Shown here one piece after another: positions 53,462 through 62,830 of a stretch of 64,000 bases of DNA. Position 1 is the first letter of the stretch, and each line of letters starts with the position of its first letter. The notes under the pieces are model-generated. The model saw nothing but the letters and a program-made list of their open reading frames with translations. It did not search any database and had not been told where the DNA came from. The stretch is from Clostridium_AM tanneri. GTDB lineage: Bacteria > Bacillota > Clostridia > Clostridiales > Clostridiaceae. The stretch spans positions 1-64,000 of the forward strand of contig NZ_JARUJP010000010.1 of assembly GCF_033659955.1 (NCBI RefSeq), given 5' to 3'. A program made the position numbers and the translations under genes.

Positions 53462-54997
53462 ATGGATAAAATTAAACTGGAAATGAAGGATGTTTCTATT
53501 GAATTTCCAGGAGTTAAAGCTTTGTCTAATGTTAACTTCAACCTTGAGGGAGGAACAATCCATGCACTGATTGGTGCCAATGGTGCAGGCAAGTCAACTT
53601 TAATGAAAGTACTAGCCGGTGCCAATTCAAATTATACAGGAGAGATTTTTATAGATGGGGGACCGGTTGAAATCCGATCCCCTAAAGATGCAAAGAATCT
53701 CGGTGTTGAGATTGTGTTCCAAGAGGTAGATACAGCTTTGATTCCCTATCTTACTGTTGCAGAGAATGTTATGTTTGATTCTATTGTAAACAAAATGGAT
53801 AAAAAACATCTAGTTGATTGGAAAAAAATACGGGCAACAGCTAAAGAGACTTTAAAAAAGTTAAATGTGAACCTTGATGTTAGACGGTTAACTTCAGACT
53901 TGACCTTGTCAGAAAAACAGATGGTGCTTATTGCTAGGTGTGTAGTAGAAAAATGCAGAGTGTTGATTTTGGACGAGCCTACCGCTCCTTTATCCGATTC
54001 AGAAACAAAGGAACTTTTTAGAATTGTTCGTCAGTTAGCAAAAGAAGGTGTATCTGTAGTATTTATATCCCATAGAATTAGTGAATTGTTTGAGATCTGC
54101 GATTCAATCACCATAATGCGTGATGGTCAAGTGATTAGCAGTATGCCTATTACAGAAGAATTAGAGCAGAGTAAAGTAGTTGAGTTAATGCTGGGGCAAA
54201 AGCTTACAGACCAATATATAAAAAAGCAGGTTCAAATTGGGCCTGTATTATTAGAAGTGAAAAATCTTACAGAGGTAAATAATCTGGTTAAAAACATAAA
54301 CTTAACAATCAATAAGGGAGAAATAGTTGGAATAGCAGGGTTAGTTGGCGCTGGAAAAACGGAGCTTTGTAAAACACTATTTGGTGCCTTAAAGCAAAAA
54401 AGCGGTACTGTAAAGTTAAATGGAAAAGAAGTTAGATATAAAGATCCTAGTGGAGCAGTAAAATGCGGCTTTGCCCTTGTACTGGAGGAAAGGCGAAAGG
54501 AAGGAGTATTAATTACTGATCCTATATATCGAAACATCAGCATTGCAGCCATAAAGAAATATGCTAAAGCTTTTTCTGTAGTTGATAAAAACAAGGAAAA
54601 AAAGGATGCCCGTACGATGATTAGCAATCTAGGAATTAAAACCCCATCGGAGAATCAAATAGTTGCATTACTGTCTGGAGGCAATCAGCAGAAGGTGGTC
54701 TTAGGAAAATGGCTGAATTCTCAGTCGGAAATTTATATTTTTGATGAGCCTACAAAGGGTATCGACGTGGGGGCAAAACGGGAAATGTATGAACTGATTG
54801 AAAGGTTGGCGGCACAGGGAAAAGGCATATTATATGCAACCTGTGAGTTTCAAGAAATACTATCCATCGCAGACAGAGTGTATGTAATGTTTGATGGGGA
54901 GATTATTAAGGAATTGGACAACATTTCAGATGCCGATGAGAAGGAGCTGTTATATTATTCAATGGGAGGACAATCAAATGAAAGAAGAAATAGTTGA
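53462..54997 (+). CDS. ABC sugar transporter ATP-binding protein (RbsA-like)
   Basis: A 511-residue double ABC ATPase. N-lobe Walker A ALIGANGAGKSTLMKVL (about residues 32-48) and Walker B CRVLILDEPTAPLS. C-lobe GIAGLVGAGKTELCKTL, signature LLSGGNQQKVVLGKWL, and FDEPTKGIDVGAKREM. Two ABC modules in one chain is typical of RbsA/MglA-type carbohydrate importers. Start 53462 follows GAGGGTGA. It overlaps the permease gene by 20 bases. Confidence 0.92.
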   Translation: MDKIKLEMKDVSIEFPGVKALSNVNFNLEGGTIHALIGANGAGKSTLMKVLAGANSNYTGEIFIDGGPVEIRSPKDAKNLGVEIVFQEVDTALIPYLTVAENVMFDSIVNKMDKKHLVDWKKIRATAKETLKKLNVNLDVRRLTSDLTLSEKQMVLIARCVVEKCRVLILDEPTAPLSDSETKELFRIVRQLAKEGVSVVFISHRISELFEICDSITIMRDGQVISSMPITEELEQSKVVELMLGQKLTDQYIKKQVQIGPVLLEVKNLTEVNNLVKNINLTINKGEIVGIAGLVGAGKTELCKTLFGALKQKSGTVKLNGKEVRYKDPSGAVKCGFALVLEERRKEGVLITDPIYRNISIAAIKKYAKAFSVVDKNKEKKDARTMISNLGIKTPSENQIVALLSGGNQQKVVLGKWLNSQSEIYIFDEPTKGIDVGAKREMYELIERLAAQGKGILYATCEFQEILSIADRVYVMFDGEIIKELDNISDADEKELLYYSMGGQSNERRNS

Positions 54998-55994
54998 AGA
55001 TAAGAAGAAAAGCAAATCCTTGATGAAGTTTATTACTAAATGGGGTACTTTTATAACAATAATAATACTATTTATATTCTTTACCTTTGCCAACTGGAAC
55101 AGTGCTAAAAATTCAAGTATTTTCTTAACCTATGATAATATGATAACCATTGTAAGAAGCATATCAATCACAGCCATAATTGCAATAGGCTTGACTTATT
55201 CATTAACTGTCAATGGAATGGACCTGTCAATTGGTGCTAATGCAAACTTTGCAGATTTCTTAGTTATGTCAATGTTTGTTTGGTACAGCATGAGTATAAC
55301 CACCTCTATTATTCTTTCTATAGTAATTTGTCTAGTTATCGGATTAATTAACAGTTTTCTAATAGTAAAAATGAAGATACCAGATATGGTTGCAGCCCTA
55401 TCTACAATGTTTATGTTTCAAGGGGTAGCAATGACCTATTCAAATGGCGGTGCTATTACTGAACGTATGATGATGAAAAGCGGCCAGGCTGCTTTAGGGT
55501 TGGTGCCACCTGCCTTTAGAGCTTTAGGTAAGGAGCCTTGGATTATTGTAATTATGTTTATAGTAGTGTTATTTGCACATTTCTTTTTAAACTATACCAA
55601 GTATGGAAGATATATGTACGCAGTTGGAGGAAATCCGGAAGCAGCAAGATTATCCGGTATTCCTGTTAATAAATATAGAATACTAGCATACTTATTGTCT
55701 GCAACCTTTGCAGCCCTTGGAGGTATATTGATTGCTGCAAGAGTTGGTACTGCTCAGGTTAACGCCGGTGCTGCTTATTTAATGCCTTCAGTTGCAGCAG
55801 CCTATATTGGTTTCTCCGTTGCCGGAGCTGGTAAGCCTAATGCATTAGGTACCTTGGCAGGGGCGGTACTAGTGGGTATGCTGGAAAATGGATTAATTAT
55901 GATGTCCGTTCCATATTATGCTATGGATATTATAAAGGGTGCAGTACTGGCAATAGCTTTAGCACTTACTTATGCCACTAAGAAAGATAACTAG
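54978..55994 (+). CDS. ABC sugar transporter permease (RbsC-like)
   Basis: A 338-residue membrane protein with about eight to ten helices, with AIGLTYSLTVNGMDLSIGAN, the BPD_transp_2 family N-terminal pattern, and YAVGGNPEAARLSGIPVNKY, the EAA-like loop that contacts the ATPase. Start 54978 lies inside the preceding gene and follows GGGAGGA. With the binding protein and ATPase it forms a pentose importer. Confidence 0.92.
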   Translation: MKEEIVEDKKKSKSLMKFITKWGTFITIIILFIFFTFANWNSAKNSSIFLTYDNMITIVRSISITAIIAIGLTYSLTVNGMDLSIGANANFADFLVMSMFVWYSMSITTSIILSIVICLVIGLINSFLIVKMKIPDMVAALSTMFMFQGVAMTYSNGGAITERMMMKSGQAALGLVPPAFRALGKEPWIIVIMFIVVLFAHFFLNYTKYGRYMYAVGGNPEAARLSGIPVNKYRILAYLLSATFAALGGILIAARVGTAQVNAGAAYLMPSVAAAYIGFSVAGAGKPNALGTLAGAVLVGMLENGLIMMSVPYYAMDIIKGAVLAIALALTYATKKDN

Positions 55995-56035
55995 AAAAAA
56001 ATTTAATATACCTAAGAAAGGAAAGGTGAAAGATT

Positions 56036-57262
56036 ATGTCTCGATTTGATGCTTATTTTTTAATGAAAACTGAGGATGTAGGAGAATATGTTCAGGAAAA
56101 GCTTCATTATTTTGAGGATGATGCCAAATTAGAGGCTAAGGAGATAGGCGATGGCAATATAAATTATGTGTTCAGAGTAAAGGATACTAAATCCGGCAAA
56201 TCCATTGTTGTAAAACAGGCAGCAGAACAGCTTAGAATATCAAAGGAAATGAAGCTTTCTACGGATAGGGGCAGAATAGAGGCAAAAATACTGCAGCTGC
56301 AGGAAAGCTATGCTCCAGGCCTTGTTCCCAAAGTATATCTTTATGATGAGGTAATGTGTGCAATTATTATGGAAGATATGGTTGGATATACTATGATGCG
56401 TACTGGATTAGTAAACCACGAAATATATCCAAAGTTTGCAGAAGATATAACAACCTTTATGGTAAATACCTTGCTGCCTACAACAGACGTGGTTATGAAC
56501 CATAAAGAAAAGAAGGAATTAGTTAAGGAATTTATTAATCCTGACCTTTGTGAGATTACGGAGGATCTAGTATATAGTGAACCATATATTGATTACAATC
56601 ATAGAAATAATGTATTCCCGCCGGTGGCAGAGTTCGTTCAAAGGGAATTGTATGAAGATAAAAAGCTTCACCTTGAAGCAGCTAAACTAAAATTTGATTT
56701 TATGAACAATGCTCAAGCTTTAATTCATGGAGATTTACACACAGGCTCTATATTTATAAATAAGGAACATACCTTTATCTTTGATCCTGAGTTTGCCTTC
56801 TTTGGACCTATAGGATATGATGTAGGCAATGTTATTGCTAATATGTTCTTTACTTGGTGTAATGGAGATGCAACTATTGATAACAAAGAGGAAAAGGAAA
56901 AATTCTGCCGCTGGGTTCTTGATACTATAGAAGAGATTGTAGATAAGTTTGTAGCTAAGTTTAGAGCCAAGTTTGAAGAGAGCGTAACGGAAATAATGGC
57001 TAAAAGAGAGGGCTTCCTGGATTGGTATTTAGACACTGTTTTAGCAGACACTGCAGGAGTTGCAGGACTTGAATCTATAAGAAGAACTGTAGGTATGGCA
57101 AATGTTAAGGATATTACTACCATTCCGGATGAAGGTAAAAGAGCTAGGGCAGAGAAGATGGTAATTACCTTGGCTAAGAATTATATAATTAATAGAGATA
57201 AATTCAAAACTGGAGCGGATTACAGAAGGGCTATTAATGAAGTTATTCAAATGTATAGATAA
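56036..57262 (+). CDS. mtnK: S-methyl-5-thioribose kinase MtnK
   Basis: A 408-residue kinase of the APH/choline-kinase fold. It has IGDGNINYVFRV near the N-terminus (glycine-rich loop), VVKQAAEQLRI with the ATP-binding Lys, the catalytic loop IHGDLHTGSI (Asp about residue 233) and FDPEFAFFGPIGYDVGN (DFG-equivalent). MtnK phosphorylates 5-methylthioribose at the 1-OH. Starts 41 bases after the permease gene and runs into mtnA. Length fits the family. Confidence 0.93.
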   Translation: MSRFDAYFLMKTEDVGEYVQEKLHYFEDDAKLEAKEIGDGNINYVFRVKDTKSGKSIVVKQAAEQLRISKEMKLSTDRGRIEAKILQLQESYAPGLVPKVYLYDEVMCAIIMEDMVGYTMMRTGLVNHEIYPKFAEDITTFMVNTLLPTTDVVMNHKEKKELVKEFINPDLCEITEDLVYSEPYIDYNHRNNVFPPVAEFVQRELYEDKKLHLEAAKLKFDFMNNAQALIHGDLHTGSIFINKEHTFIFDPEFAFFGPIGYDVGNVIANMFFTWCNGDATIDNKEEKEKFCRWVLDTIEEIVDKFVAKFRAKFEESVTEIMAKREGFLDWYLDTVLADTAGVAGLESIRRTVGMANVKDITTIPDEGKRARAEKMVITLAKNYIINRDKFKTGADYRRAINEVIQMYR

Positions 57263-57304
57263 AAGCCTTGCTGCTATAACTTATATAAAGGAAGGAATAA
57301 TAAT

Positions 57305-58390
57305 ATGGATAAGGAAAAACTAATTACAGAGTACGATACAGTGGCTTTAGATGATGAAAATAATGCCTTAGTCATTATTGATCAAACAAAGCTTCCTGGA
57401 AAAACAGAAATACTAAAACTTACAGATATAAAAGATATATGGGATGCTATCTATTTACTTAAAGTTAGAGGAGCACCGGCTATAGGTGTTGCTGCTGCCA
57501 TTGGTGTATACCTTGCCGCTGAGAAGATTGATACAAGTAATTATGATAATTTCTATAAACAGTTTAGTGAAGCAAAAAGTTATCTAGCATCTTCAAGGCC
57601 CACAGCAGTTAACTTATTTTGGGCACTAGACCGTATGGATAAGGTTGTGAAAGGAAATAAAGATAAGTCTATTTCAGAAATTAAGCAATTACTTCATGAT
57701 GAAGCGGTTGCCATAAGAGAAGAAGATATTTGGGTATGTAAACAAATTGGAGAGTTTGGACTAACCCTTGTTAAACCTGGTGATGGTATCTTAACCCACT
57801 GTAACGCAGGACAATTAGCTACAGTCAAATATGGAACTGCAACTGCACCTATGTATTTAGGTCATGAAAGAGGGTATAATTTTAAGATTTTTGCTGATGA
57901 GACAAGACCTCTTCTTCAGGGAGCAAGACTTACTGCCTATGAATTAAGTGAATCTGGACTTGATGTTACTTTAATATGTGATAACATGTCAGCTACAGTG
58001 ATGAAAAATGGCTGGGTTAACGCCATATTTGTAGGCTGTGACCGTGTAGCTGCTAACGGAGATGCAGCTAATAAAATTGGAACTTCTGTAGTAGCTACCG
58101 TTGCAAAAAGATATAACATACCCTTCTATGTTTGTGCTCCAACCTCTACTATTGATATGAACACAAAGACAGGTGCTGATATTAAGATAGAGGAAAGACC
58201 AGCGGAAGAAGTTACTGAAATGTGGTACAAAGAGCCAATGGCTCCAAAGGGAGTTAAGGTATTTAATCCAGCCTTTGATGTTACTGATAATGATTTGATT
58301 TCAGGTATTGTAACTGAATATGGAATAGCTACACCTCCATATGCAGAAACATTAAAGGAGATATTTGAAAAAAAGAAAAATCAAAGATAG
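57305..58390 (+). CDS. mtnA: Methylthioribose-1-phosphate isomerase MtnA
   Basis: A 361-residue protein of the eIF2B-like isomerase family. LKVRGAPAIGVAAAIG, ILTHCNAGQLATVKYGTA (Cys166) and GCDRVAANGDAANKIGT (Asp246) are the catalytic and binding signatures. It converts methylthioribose 1-phosphate to the ribulose form, the substrate of the aldolase at 51.4 kb. GGAAGGAAT precedes the ATG. No mtnB, W, X, C or D is nearby, so the classic methionine salvage route is not shown here. Confidence 0.95.
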   Translation: MDKEKLITEYDTVALDDENNALVIIDQTKLPGKTEILKLTDIKDIWDAIYLLKVRGAPAIGVAAAIGVYLAAEKIDTSNYDNFYKQFSEAKSYLASSRPTAVNLFWALDRMDKVVKGNKDKSISEIKQLLHDEAVAIREEDIWVCKQIGEFGLTLVKPGDGILTHCNAGQLATVKYGTATAPMYLGHERGYNFKIFADETRPLLQGARLTAYELSESGLDVTLICDNMSATVMKNGWVNAIFVGCDRVAANGDAANKIGTSVVATVAKRYNIPFYVCAPTSTIDMNTKTGADIKIEERPAEEVTEMWYKEPMAPKGVKVFNPAFDVTDNDLISGIVTEYGIATPPYAETLKEIFEKKKNQR

Positions 58391-58406
58391 TTTTTAATAA
58401 AAATTC

Positions 58407-58444
58407 AAAAGCCAATGCTTAATATACTAAGCATTGGCTTTAAA
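58407..58444. repeat. Dispersed palindrome, copy 4
   Basis: AAAGCCAATGCTTA and TAAGCATTGGCTTT form a 14-bp stem immediately after mtnA; it closes the mtn operon. Confidence 0.9.
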
Positions 58445-58538
58445 ATGTCAAAAATAACTTAATTTTACCTCAACAAATTTTGTCATATATGATATAATTG
58501 TGACATATTTGTTATTGTAGTAAAGGATGGAAATTAAT

Positions 58539-59384
58539 ATGGAGAATTTAATTAAGAATCAAGAAGAAGATATTATTGCTAATTTAATAAAAACACTACC
58601 TCTTATACAAGCTACTCTACCTATGGATTGTATGTTTGCTATATCTGATAAGGAGAAATTTGTATATTATCTTCCAGGAAAAGAGGTTGATGCAAAAATT
58701 TCCATAGGAAATTTTATTCCTCATGAATCTGGATTTTATAAATGCCAGCAGACTGGTAAAAAAGTAGTACAAGTTTTATCTTCTGATATTTATGGAACGC
58801 CAACAAAGTCCAGTTCTACTCCAATTAAAAATAAAAATGGAGATATTATTGGTGCAATTGCCTTAGGTGTAAGTGTTAACACACAACAGATACTACATAA
58901 TGCTTCCGAAACGATTGCTTCCACATCAGAAGAAATAGGCAATACAATAGAGGAACTTGCCAATACATCTGTAAAGCTTTCACAAGATTTAGATTCTTTA
59001 AAGGATATTGGAGATGCTGTAATCAGTGAAATTAAAAAAACATCTGAAATATTGCAATTTGTTAACCAAATAGCAACAAGTTCAAATTTACTTGGATTAA
59101 ATGCAGCTATAGAAGCAGCCCGTGCTGGTGAACATGGAAAAGGTTTTACTGTAGTTGCGAATGAAATACGAAAAATGGCGGATAATAGTGTTAAATCTGT
59201 AAAAGATATTAATGTAATCCTTAAATCCATTGAAACTAGTGTGTCAAATATGGTTAGTACTTTATCAGGAGTTGCTGAGATTGGAGAACAACAGGCTTCT
59301 GCTACAGAAGAAATTTCTTCATCCATGGAGGAGTTAACTTCGTCAGCCATGAAAATAGAAAAAATAGCAGAAACAGCTATTTAA
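58539..59384 (+). CDS. Soluble methyl-accepting chemotaxis-like protein
   Basis: A 281-residue paralogue of the 40.8 kb protein. A small sensor domain (MFAISDKEKFVYYLPGKEV; GDIIGAIALGVSVN) is followed by the MCP hairpin (SNLLGLNAAIEAARAGEHGKGFTVVANEIRKMAD). No membrane helix. The start at 58539 follows AAGGATGG; the ATG at 58527 overlaps that site. The promoter TATAAT at 58493 lies in a TGTCA..TGACA inverted repeat. It probably signals to the chemotaxis kinase from the cytoplasm. Confidence 0.85.
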   Translation: MENLIKNQEEDIIANLIKTLPLIQATLPMDCMFAISDKEKFVYYLPGKEVDAKISIGNFIPHESGFYKCQQTGKKVVQVLSSDIYGTPTKSSSTPIKNKNGDIIGAIALGVSVNTQQILHNASETIASTSEEIGNTIEELANTSVKLSQDLDSLKDIGDAVISEIKKTSEILQFVNQIATSSNLLGLNAAIEAARAGEHGKGFTVVANEIRKMADNSVKSVKDINVILKSIETSVSNMVSTLSGVAEIGEQQASATEEISSSMEELTSSAMKIEKIAETAI

Positions 59385-59390
59385 ATAAAA

Positions 59391-59443
59391 GTTCAAAAGC
59401 CAATGCTTAATCTTAATATACTAAAGATTGGTCTTAAATTTGA
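59391..59443. repeat. Dispersed palindrome, degenerate copy 5
   Basis: Starts with AAAGCCAATGCTTAA as in the other copies, but the second arm reads AAGATTGGTCTTAAA with extra bases (TCTTAATATAC) in the loop. It still pairs partly, and TTCAAA/TTTGAA flank it. Likely a decayed copy after the MCP-like gene. Confidence 0.65.
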
Positions 59444-59475
59444 ACACAAGATAGCATAAAGCTAGCTAAGAATTG

Positions 59476-59516
59476 AAAGGCTGTGGTACTAATTATTTTA
59501 GTGCCACAGTCCTTTT
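59476..59516 (+). terminator. Hairpin terminator
   Basis: AAAGGCTGTGG-TACTAA pairs with TTAGTGCCACAGTCCTTTT. A second terminator after the MCP-like gene. The following 180 bases (to 59701) hold a possible leader structure described under findings. Confidence 0.8.
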
Positions 59517-59701
59517 AGGTTTTTTAAAACAATATCTAGTACAATAATATTTAGTTTAAAAACATATATGCAGGTAAGTGGATATATTTCAACAATAACT
59601 ATGCCTGGGAGATAAATTTTTAAAGGACACAACCTAGTCTGTGTAGGTTGCACCTTGCATATTTACGAAAAGATAGATAAACATTGAAAGGAGATAGCAT
59701 T

Positions 59702-60658
59702 ATGAAGGTTAACTTTATAGAAGAGCAAGTAACTATAAAAGGTGATGTAGTTTTAAAAGGAACTTTAACAGTACCTAACAGTGAAGCTGAAAAATTTCCA
59801 GCAGTTTTAATTGTCAATGGTTCTGGCGGTGCAGATAGAGATGGCAATATGAAAAAGCCACCAATGGAGGCTAATATATATAAGGAACTAGCTCATTTTG
59901 TTACAAGCCTAGGTTTTATAACTCTTAGATATGATAAGAGAGGTGTAGGTGAAAGTGAGGGAGATCAACTTACCGTTGGAGTGTCAGATTTGATAAATGA
60001 TATATTAAGTAATATTAAGTTTTTACAAAATCATCCTAGGGTTGACAGAGATAAAATTATATTGATAGGTCATAGTGAAGGCTGCATATTAGCTACTATT
60101 GCTAATACTATAATTCCCGCAGCTGGTTTAGTACTGCTTGCTGGAGCAGGTACGAACTTATGGGCACCTATGAAATATCAAAATGCTCAAATTTTAGAGG
60201 AAGTAAAGCATAAGAAAGGTCTGAAAGGATTTATATTAAGACTTGCTGTAAGGGAAAATGTTATAAGAAAGCAGCAGGAAGCTTTATTTAATAAAATGAT
60301 AAACTCTACAGAAGACATAATAAGATTAAAGGGTAAAAAGGTTCCTGCAAAGTGGTTTAGGGAGCATTTCAAATACAGCAGTGAAGATATATTAAAGGCT
60401 TTAAGTGATGCAAAGTGTCCTATTCTAGCAGTTACAGGAGATAAAGATGTGCAGGCCAATGCAGAGGATTTAAAAGCAGTAGAGAACCTTAAAAAAGACA
60501 ATATCAAAGCAGTGGTTATAGAAAATATGGATCACATGTTAAAAGAGTTTAGTGGGGAAAAGACGGTTTTAGATATAATGAAACAATATAAAAGTGAACT
60601 TCATAAACCTATGCATCCACAGCTTAAGATAGTTTTAGGACAGTGGTTAACAGGTTAA
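59702..60658 (+). CDS. Alpha/beta hydrolase
   Basis: A 318-residue alpha/beta-hydrolase fold protein. Nucleophile elbow GHSEGC (Ser at about residue 123), oxyanion-type NGSGGADRDG near residue 41, acid in TGDKDVQ and His in NMDHMLKEF. It resembles dienelactone-hydrolase/esterase-type proteins with an N-terminal beta domain, substrate unknown. ATG 59702 follows AAAGGAGA. A TTG-started longer form overlaps the RBS. Confidence 0.85.
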   Translation: MKVNFIEEQVTIKGDVVLKGTLTVPNSEAEKFPAVLIVNGSGGADRDGNMKKPPMEANIYKELAHFVTSLGFITLRYDKRGVGESEGDQLTVGVSDLINDILSNIKFLQNHPRVDRDKIILIGHSEGCILATIANTIIPAAGLVLLAGAGTNLWAPMKYQNAQILEEVKHKKGLKGFILRLAVRENVIRKQQEALFNKMINSTEDIIRLKGKKVPAKWFREHFKYSSEDILKALSDAKCPILAVTGDKDVQANAEDLKAVENLKKDNIKAVVIENMDHMLKEFSGEKTVLDIMKQYKSELHKPMHPQLKIVLGQWLTG

Positions 60659-60673
60659 TATAGAGGATTAGAT

Positions 60674-60708
60674 AAAAGCACTCAGCTAAATACAAACTGA
60701 GTGCTTTT
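60674..60708 (+). terminator. Terminator after hydrolase gene
   Basis: AAAAGCACTCAG pairs with CTGAGTGCTTTT. The rest of the 350-base gap to 61009 is AT-rich without visible structure. Confidence 0.85.
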
Positions 60709-61008
60709 CGTAATTATTTTTAAGTTAATAGCCAATTCTAAGTATTGATTAGAGTAGAGGCACCCAACATAGTAGAGCCTTCCAAACAAACTATAGATTT
60801 TATTACTTATCGAAAATGATATCAAGTAAATGGTAAATGGAGCAAGTTAACACTATTTGTATTTATAGGCATAAATTGAACCTATGAAAGGATTTTTAGG
60901 GCATAGAAATAGTTGATTATTTGATATATTCCACCTATAATAATGTATATATAAATATATAATATGGTTAATAATACTTTTTAATATTTTTTAATAAGGG
61001 GTGGAATA

Positions 61009-61878
61009 ATGGACGACAATAGTAAAATAGAGGTCAGAAATGAGAATGGTGTTGATTTTGTAACTATTGCAGAAGACACAGAAAAGGCTAAGAAAAAGAA
61101 AAAAGGTATACTAGCAGCCCTAGGGGTTGGAGTTGCAGCTTTAGCTAAACTTAAGATTATAGGTAAATTAGGTTTTATATTTTTGAAACTTAAAGGGTTA
61201 ATAGTATTTCTTAAATTGGGCAAGCTACTTTCTACTTTTGGCTCTATGATGCTTATGATTTGGGTATATGCGAAAATATATGGTATGGCTTTTGCAGCAG
61301 GTTTTGTCTTACTAATATTCATGCATGAAATGGGTCACTATTTTGCAGCAAAAAAAATTAACTTGAAGGTAAGTGCTCCAATATTCATACCCTTTGTAGG
61401 GGCTTTTATATCTATGAAAGAGGAACCTAAGGATGCGAAAACAGAGGCTTGGGTTGCAATAGGAGGACCTTTACTAGGAAGCATAAGTGCAGTTGGAGCT
61501 TTGGCAGTATATTATTATACTAAGCAAGAGTTATTCTTGGCTTTGGCTTATACGGGATTCATATTAAATTTATTCAATCTTATTCCAGTTCATCCTCTAG
61601 ATGGCGGCCGTATTGTAACTGCCATATCACCAGCTTTATGGATTCTAGGGATTCCTGTAATGATATTTGCTCTAATAAAATCTTTTAACTCCATAATATT
61701 AATATTTTTGATAATGGGAGCAGTACAAATTTACAAATATTATAAGGATGAAAATAAAAAATATTATGAGGTTGATAAGTCAGCAAGATTATTTTTTGCA
61801 ATCACCTATTTCGGAATGATAGCTTTATTAGGGCTATTAAGTGCCTATTTATATAATATAGCGCCTAAAAACTTTTAG
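61009..61878 (+). CDS. Site-2 protease family (M50) membrane peptidase
   Basis: A 289-residue membrane protease. A charged N-terminus with KKKKK is followed by hydrophobic helices. Zinc site HEMGH (FMHEMGHYFAAKKINL, residues about 105-109) and NLIPVHPLDGGRIV (the NxxPxxxLDG motif) are intact. It would cleave membrane segments of a regulator, but no anti-sigma partner is next to it. RBS GGGGTGG precedes the ATG. Confidence 0.88.
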   Translation: MDDNSKIEVRNENGVDFVTIAEDTEKAKKKKKGILAALGVGVAALAKLKIIGKLGFIFLKLKGLIVFLKLGKLLSTFGSMMLMIWVYAKIYGMAFAAGFVLLIFMHEMGHYFAAKKINLKVSAPIFIPFVGAFISMKEEPKDAKTEAWVAIGGPLLGSISAVGALAVYYYTKQELFLALAYTGFILNLFNLIPVHPLDGGRIVTAISPALWILGIPVMIFALIKSFNSIILIFLIMGAVQIYKYYKDENKKYYEVDKSARLFFAITYFGMIALLGLLSAYLYNIAPKNF

Positions 61879-62033
61879 AGCACTTAAAAGCAGGCTAAGA
61901 GGAATAGTATTGGATAAATGCAATAGAAAGATGCTTAACTATTGTATTAATCTAAAAAAGCTGCGGACATTGGTAGCAATTCTCTGCTTGAATTCATAAA
62001 ATATTATGGATATCTATGATTAAGGAGAGAATT

Positions 62034-62744
62034 ATGTATAATTGTTATTTTAGAGCTAATGCAATGAGTCCTGTTATAGTCTTTAGCACAAGAGGAGATG
62101 TGAATGGGGATAGAATACCAGATACTGTATTCCTCACAGGCACTAGAACACCTATGAGTGGGTTTATTCAAAATATAACCCTTGTAGTACAGGATGGGAG
62201 AACAGGAAGGCTTACTACTGTGCCGCTAAGTGAAAATGCTGGATATAATCCGAGAATATTTTTGGGAGATTTTAATGGAGACAAGGTAAAGGATATCTTA
62301 ATCAGTATTGATTCTGGAGGAAGCGGTGCAACAATGTATCACTATGTTTATTCCTTTATTAATAATACACCAAAATTAATATTTGATTTCAATGTGTATA
62401 ATGAAGAATATAAATACGATGTTATCTATAAAGATAATTATAAAGTAGAAGTTATAAGTAGAAAAAATAATAAGAAATATATTATAGACATATCTCTTAG
62501 AGGAGAAGAATACCTAAATGAAATATATGATAAAAATGGCAAGCTTAAGGAGCCAATAAGTGGCTTTGTGAATCCATTAAGCGGACTGTACCCTGTGGAC
62601 TTTAACTATGATGGAATATATGAATTGTTAGCATATCAAAAAATAGCGGGCAGGTTTAATGCAGATTCCTTAGGATATGTTTTAAACACTCTAAAATGGG
62701 AAAATAACAGTTTTAGTTTATGGAATCAGGATGTAGCTATTTAG
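62034..62744 (+). CDS. FG-GAP/VCBS-like calcium-binding protein
   Basis: A 236-residue protein with three Asp-rich loops of the FG-GAP/VCBS type (GDVNGDRIPDTVFLTG, GDFNGDKVKDILIS, DFNYDGIYELLAYQ), each preceded by beta strands. No signal peptide is present. Such repeats form a beta-propeller with bound calcium. Proteins of this kind are common near spore and surface genes in clostridia. The start at 62034 follows AAGGAGAG. Followed by the sixth palindrome copy. Confidence 0.75.
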   Translation: MYNCYFRANAMSPVIVFSTRGDVNGDRIPDTVFLTGTRTPMSGFIQNITLVVQDGRTGRLTTVPLSENAGYNPRIFLGDFNGDKVKDILISIDSGGSGATMYHYVYSFINNTPKLIFDFNVYNEEYKYDVIYKDNYKVEVISRKNNKKYIIDISLRGEEYLNEIYDKNGKLKEPISGFVNPLSGLYPVDFNYDGIYELLAYQKIAGRFNADSLGYVLNTLKWENNSFSLWNQDVAI

Positions 62745-62775
62745 GGAATAGGAACAAGTACTGATTACTAGAAAG

Positions 62776-62816
62776 TAAAAAAGCCAATGCTCACAACGTA
62801 AGCATTGGCTTTAAAA
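62776..62816. repeat. Dispersed palindrome, copy 6
   Basis: AAAAAGCCAATGCT and AGCATTGGCTTTAAAA around a changed loop (CACAACGTA). It lies between the FG-GAP-like gene and the 3' end of the second SRP RNA, closing both. Confidence 0.9.
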
Positions 62817-62830
62817 ATTCTAAATATAAT

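Noticed and set aside
58790..59350. 186-residue minus-strand frame over the second MCP-like gene
   Set aside because: Same kind of shadow frame.
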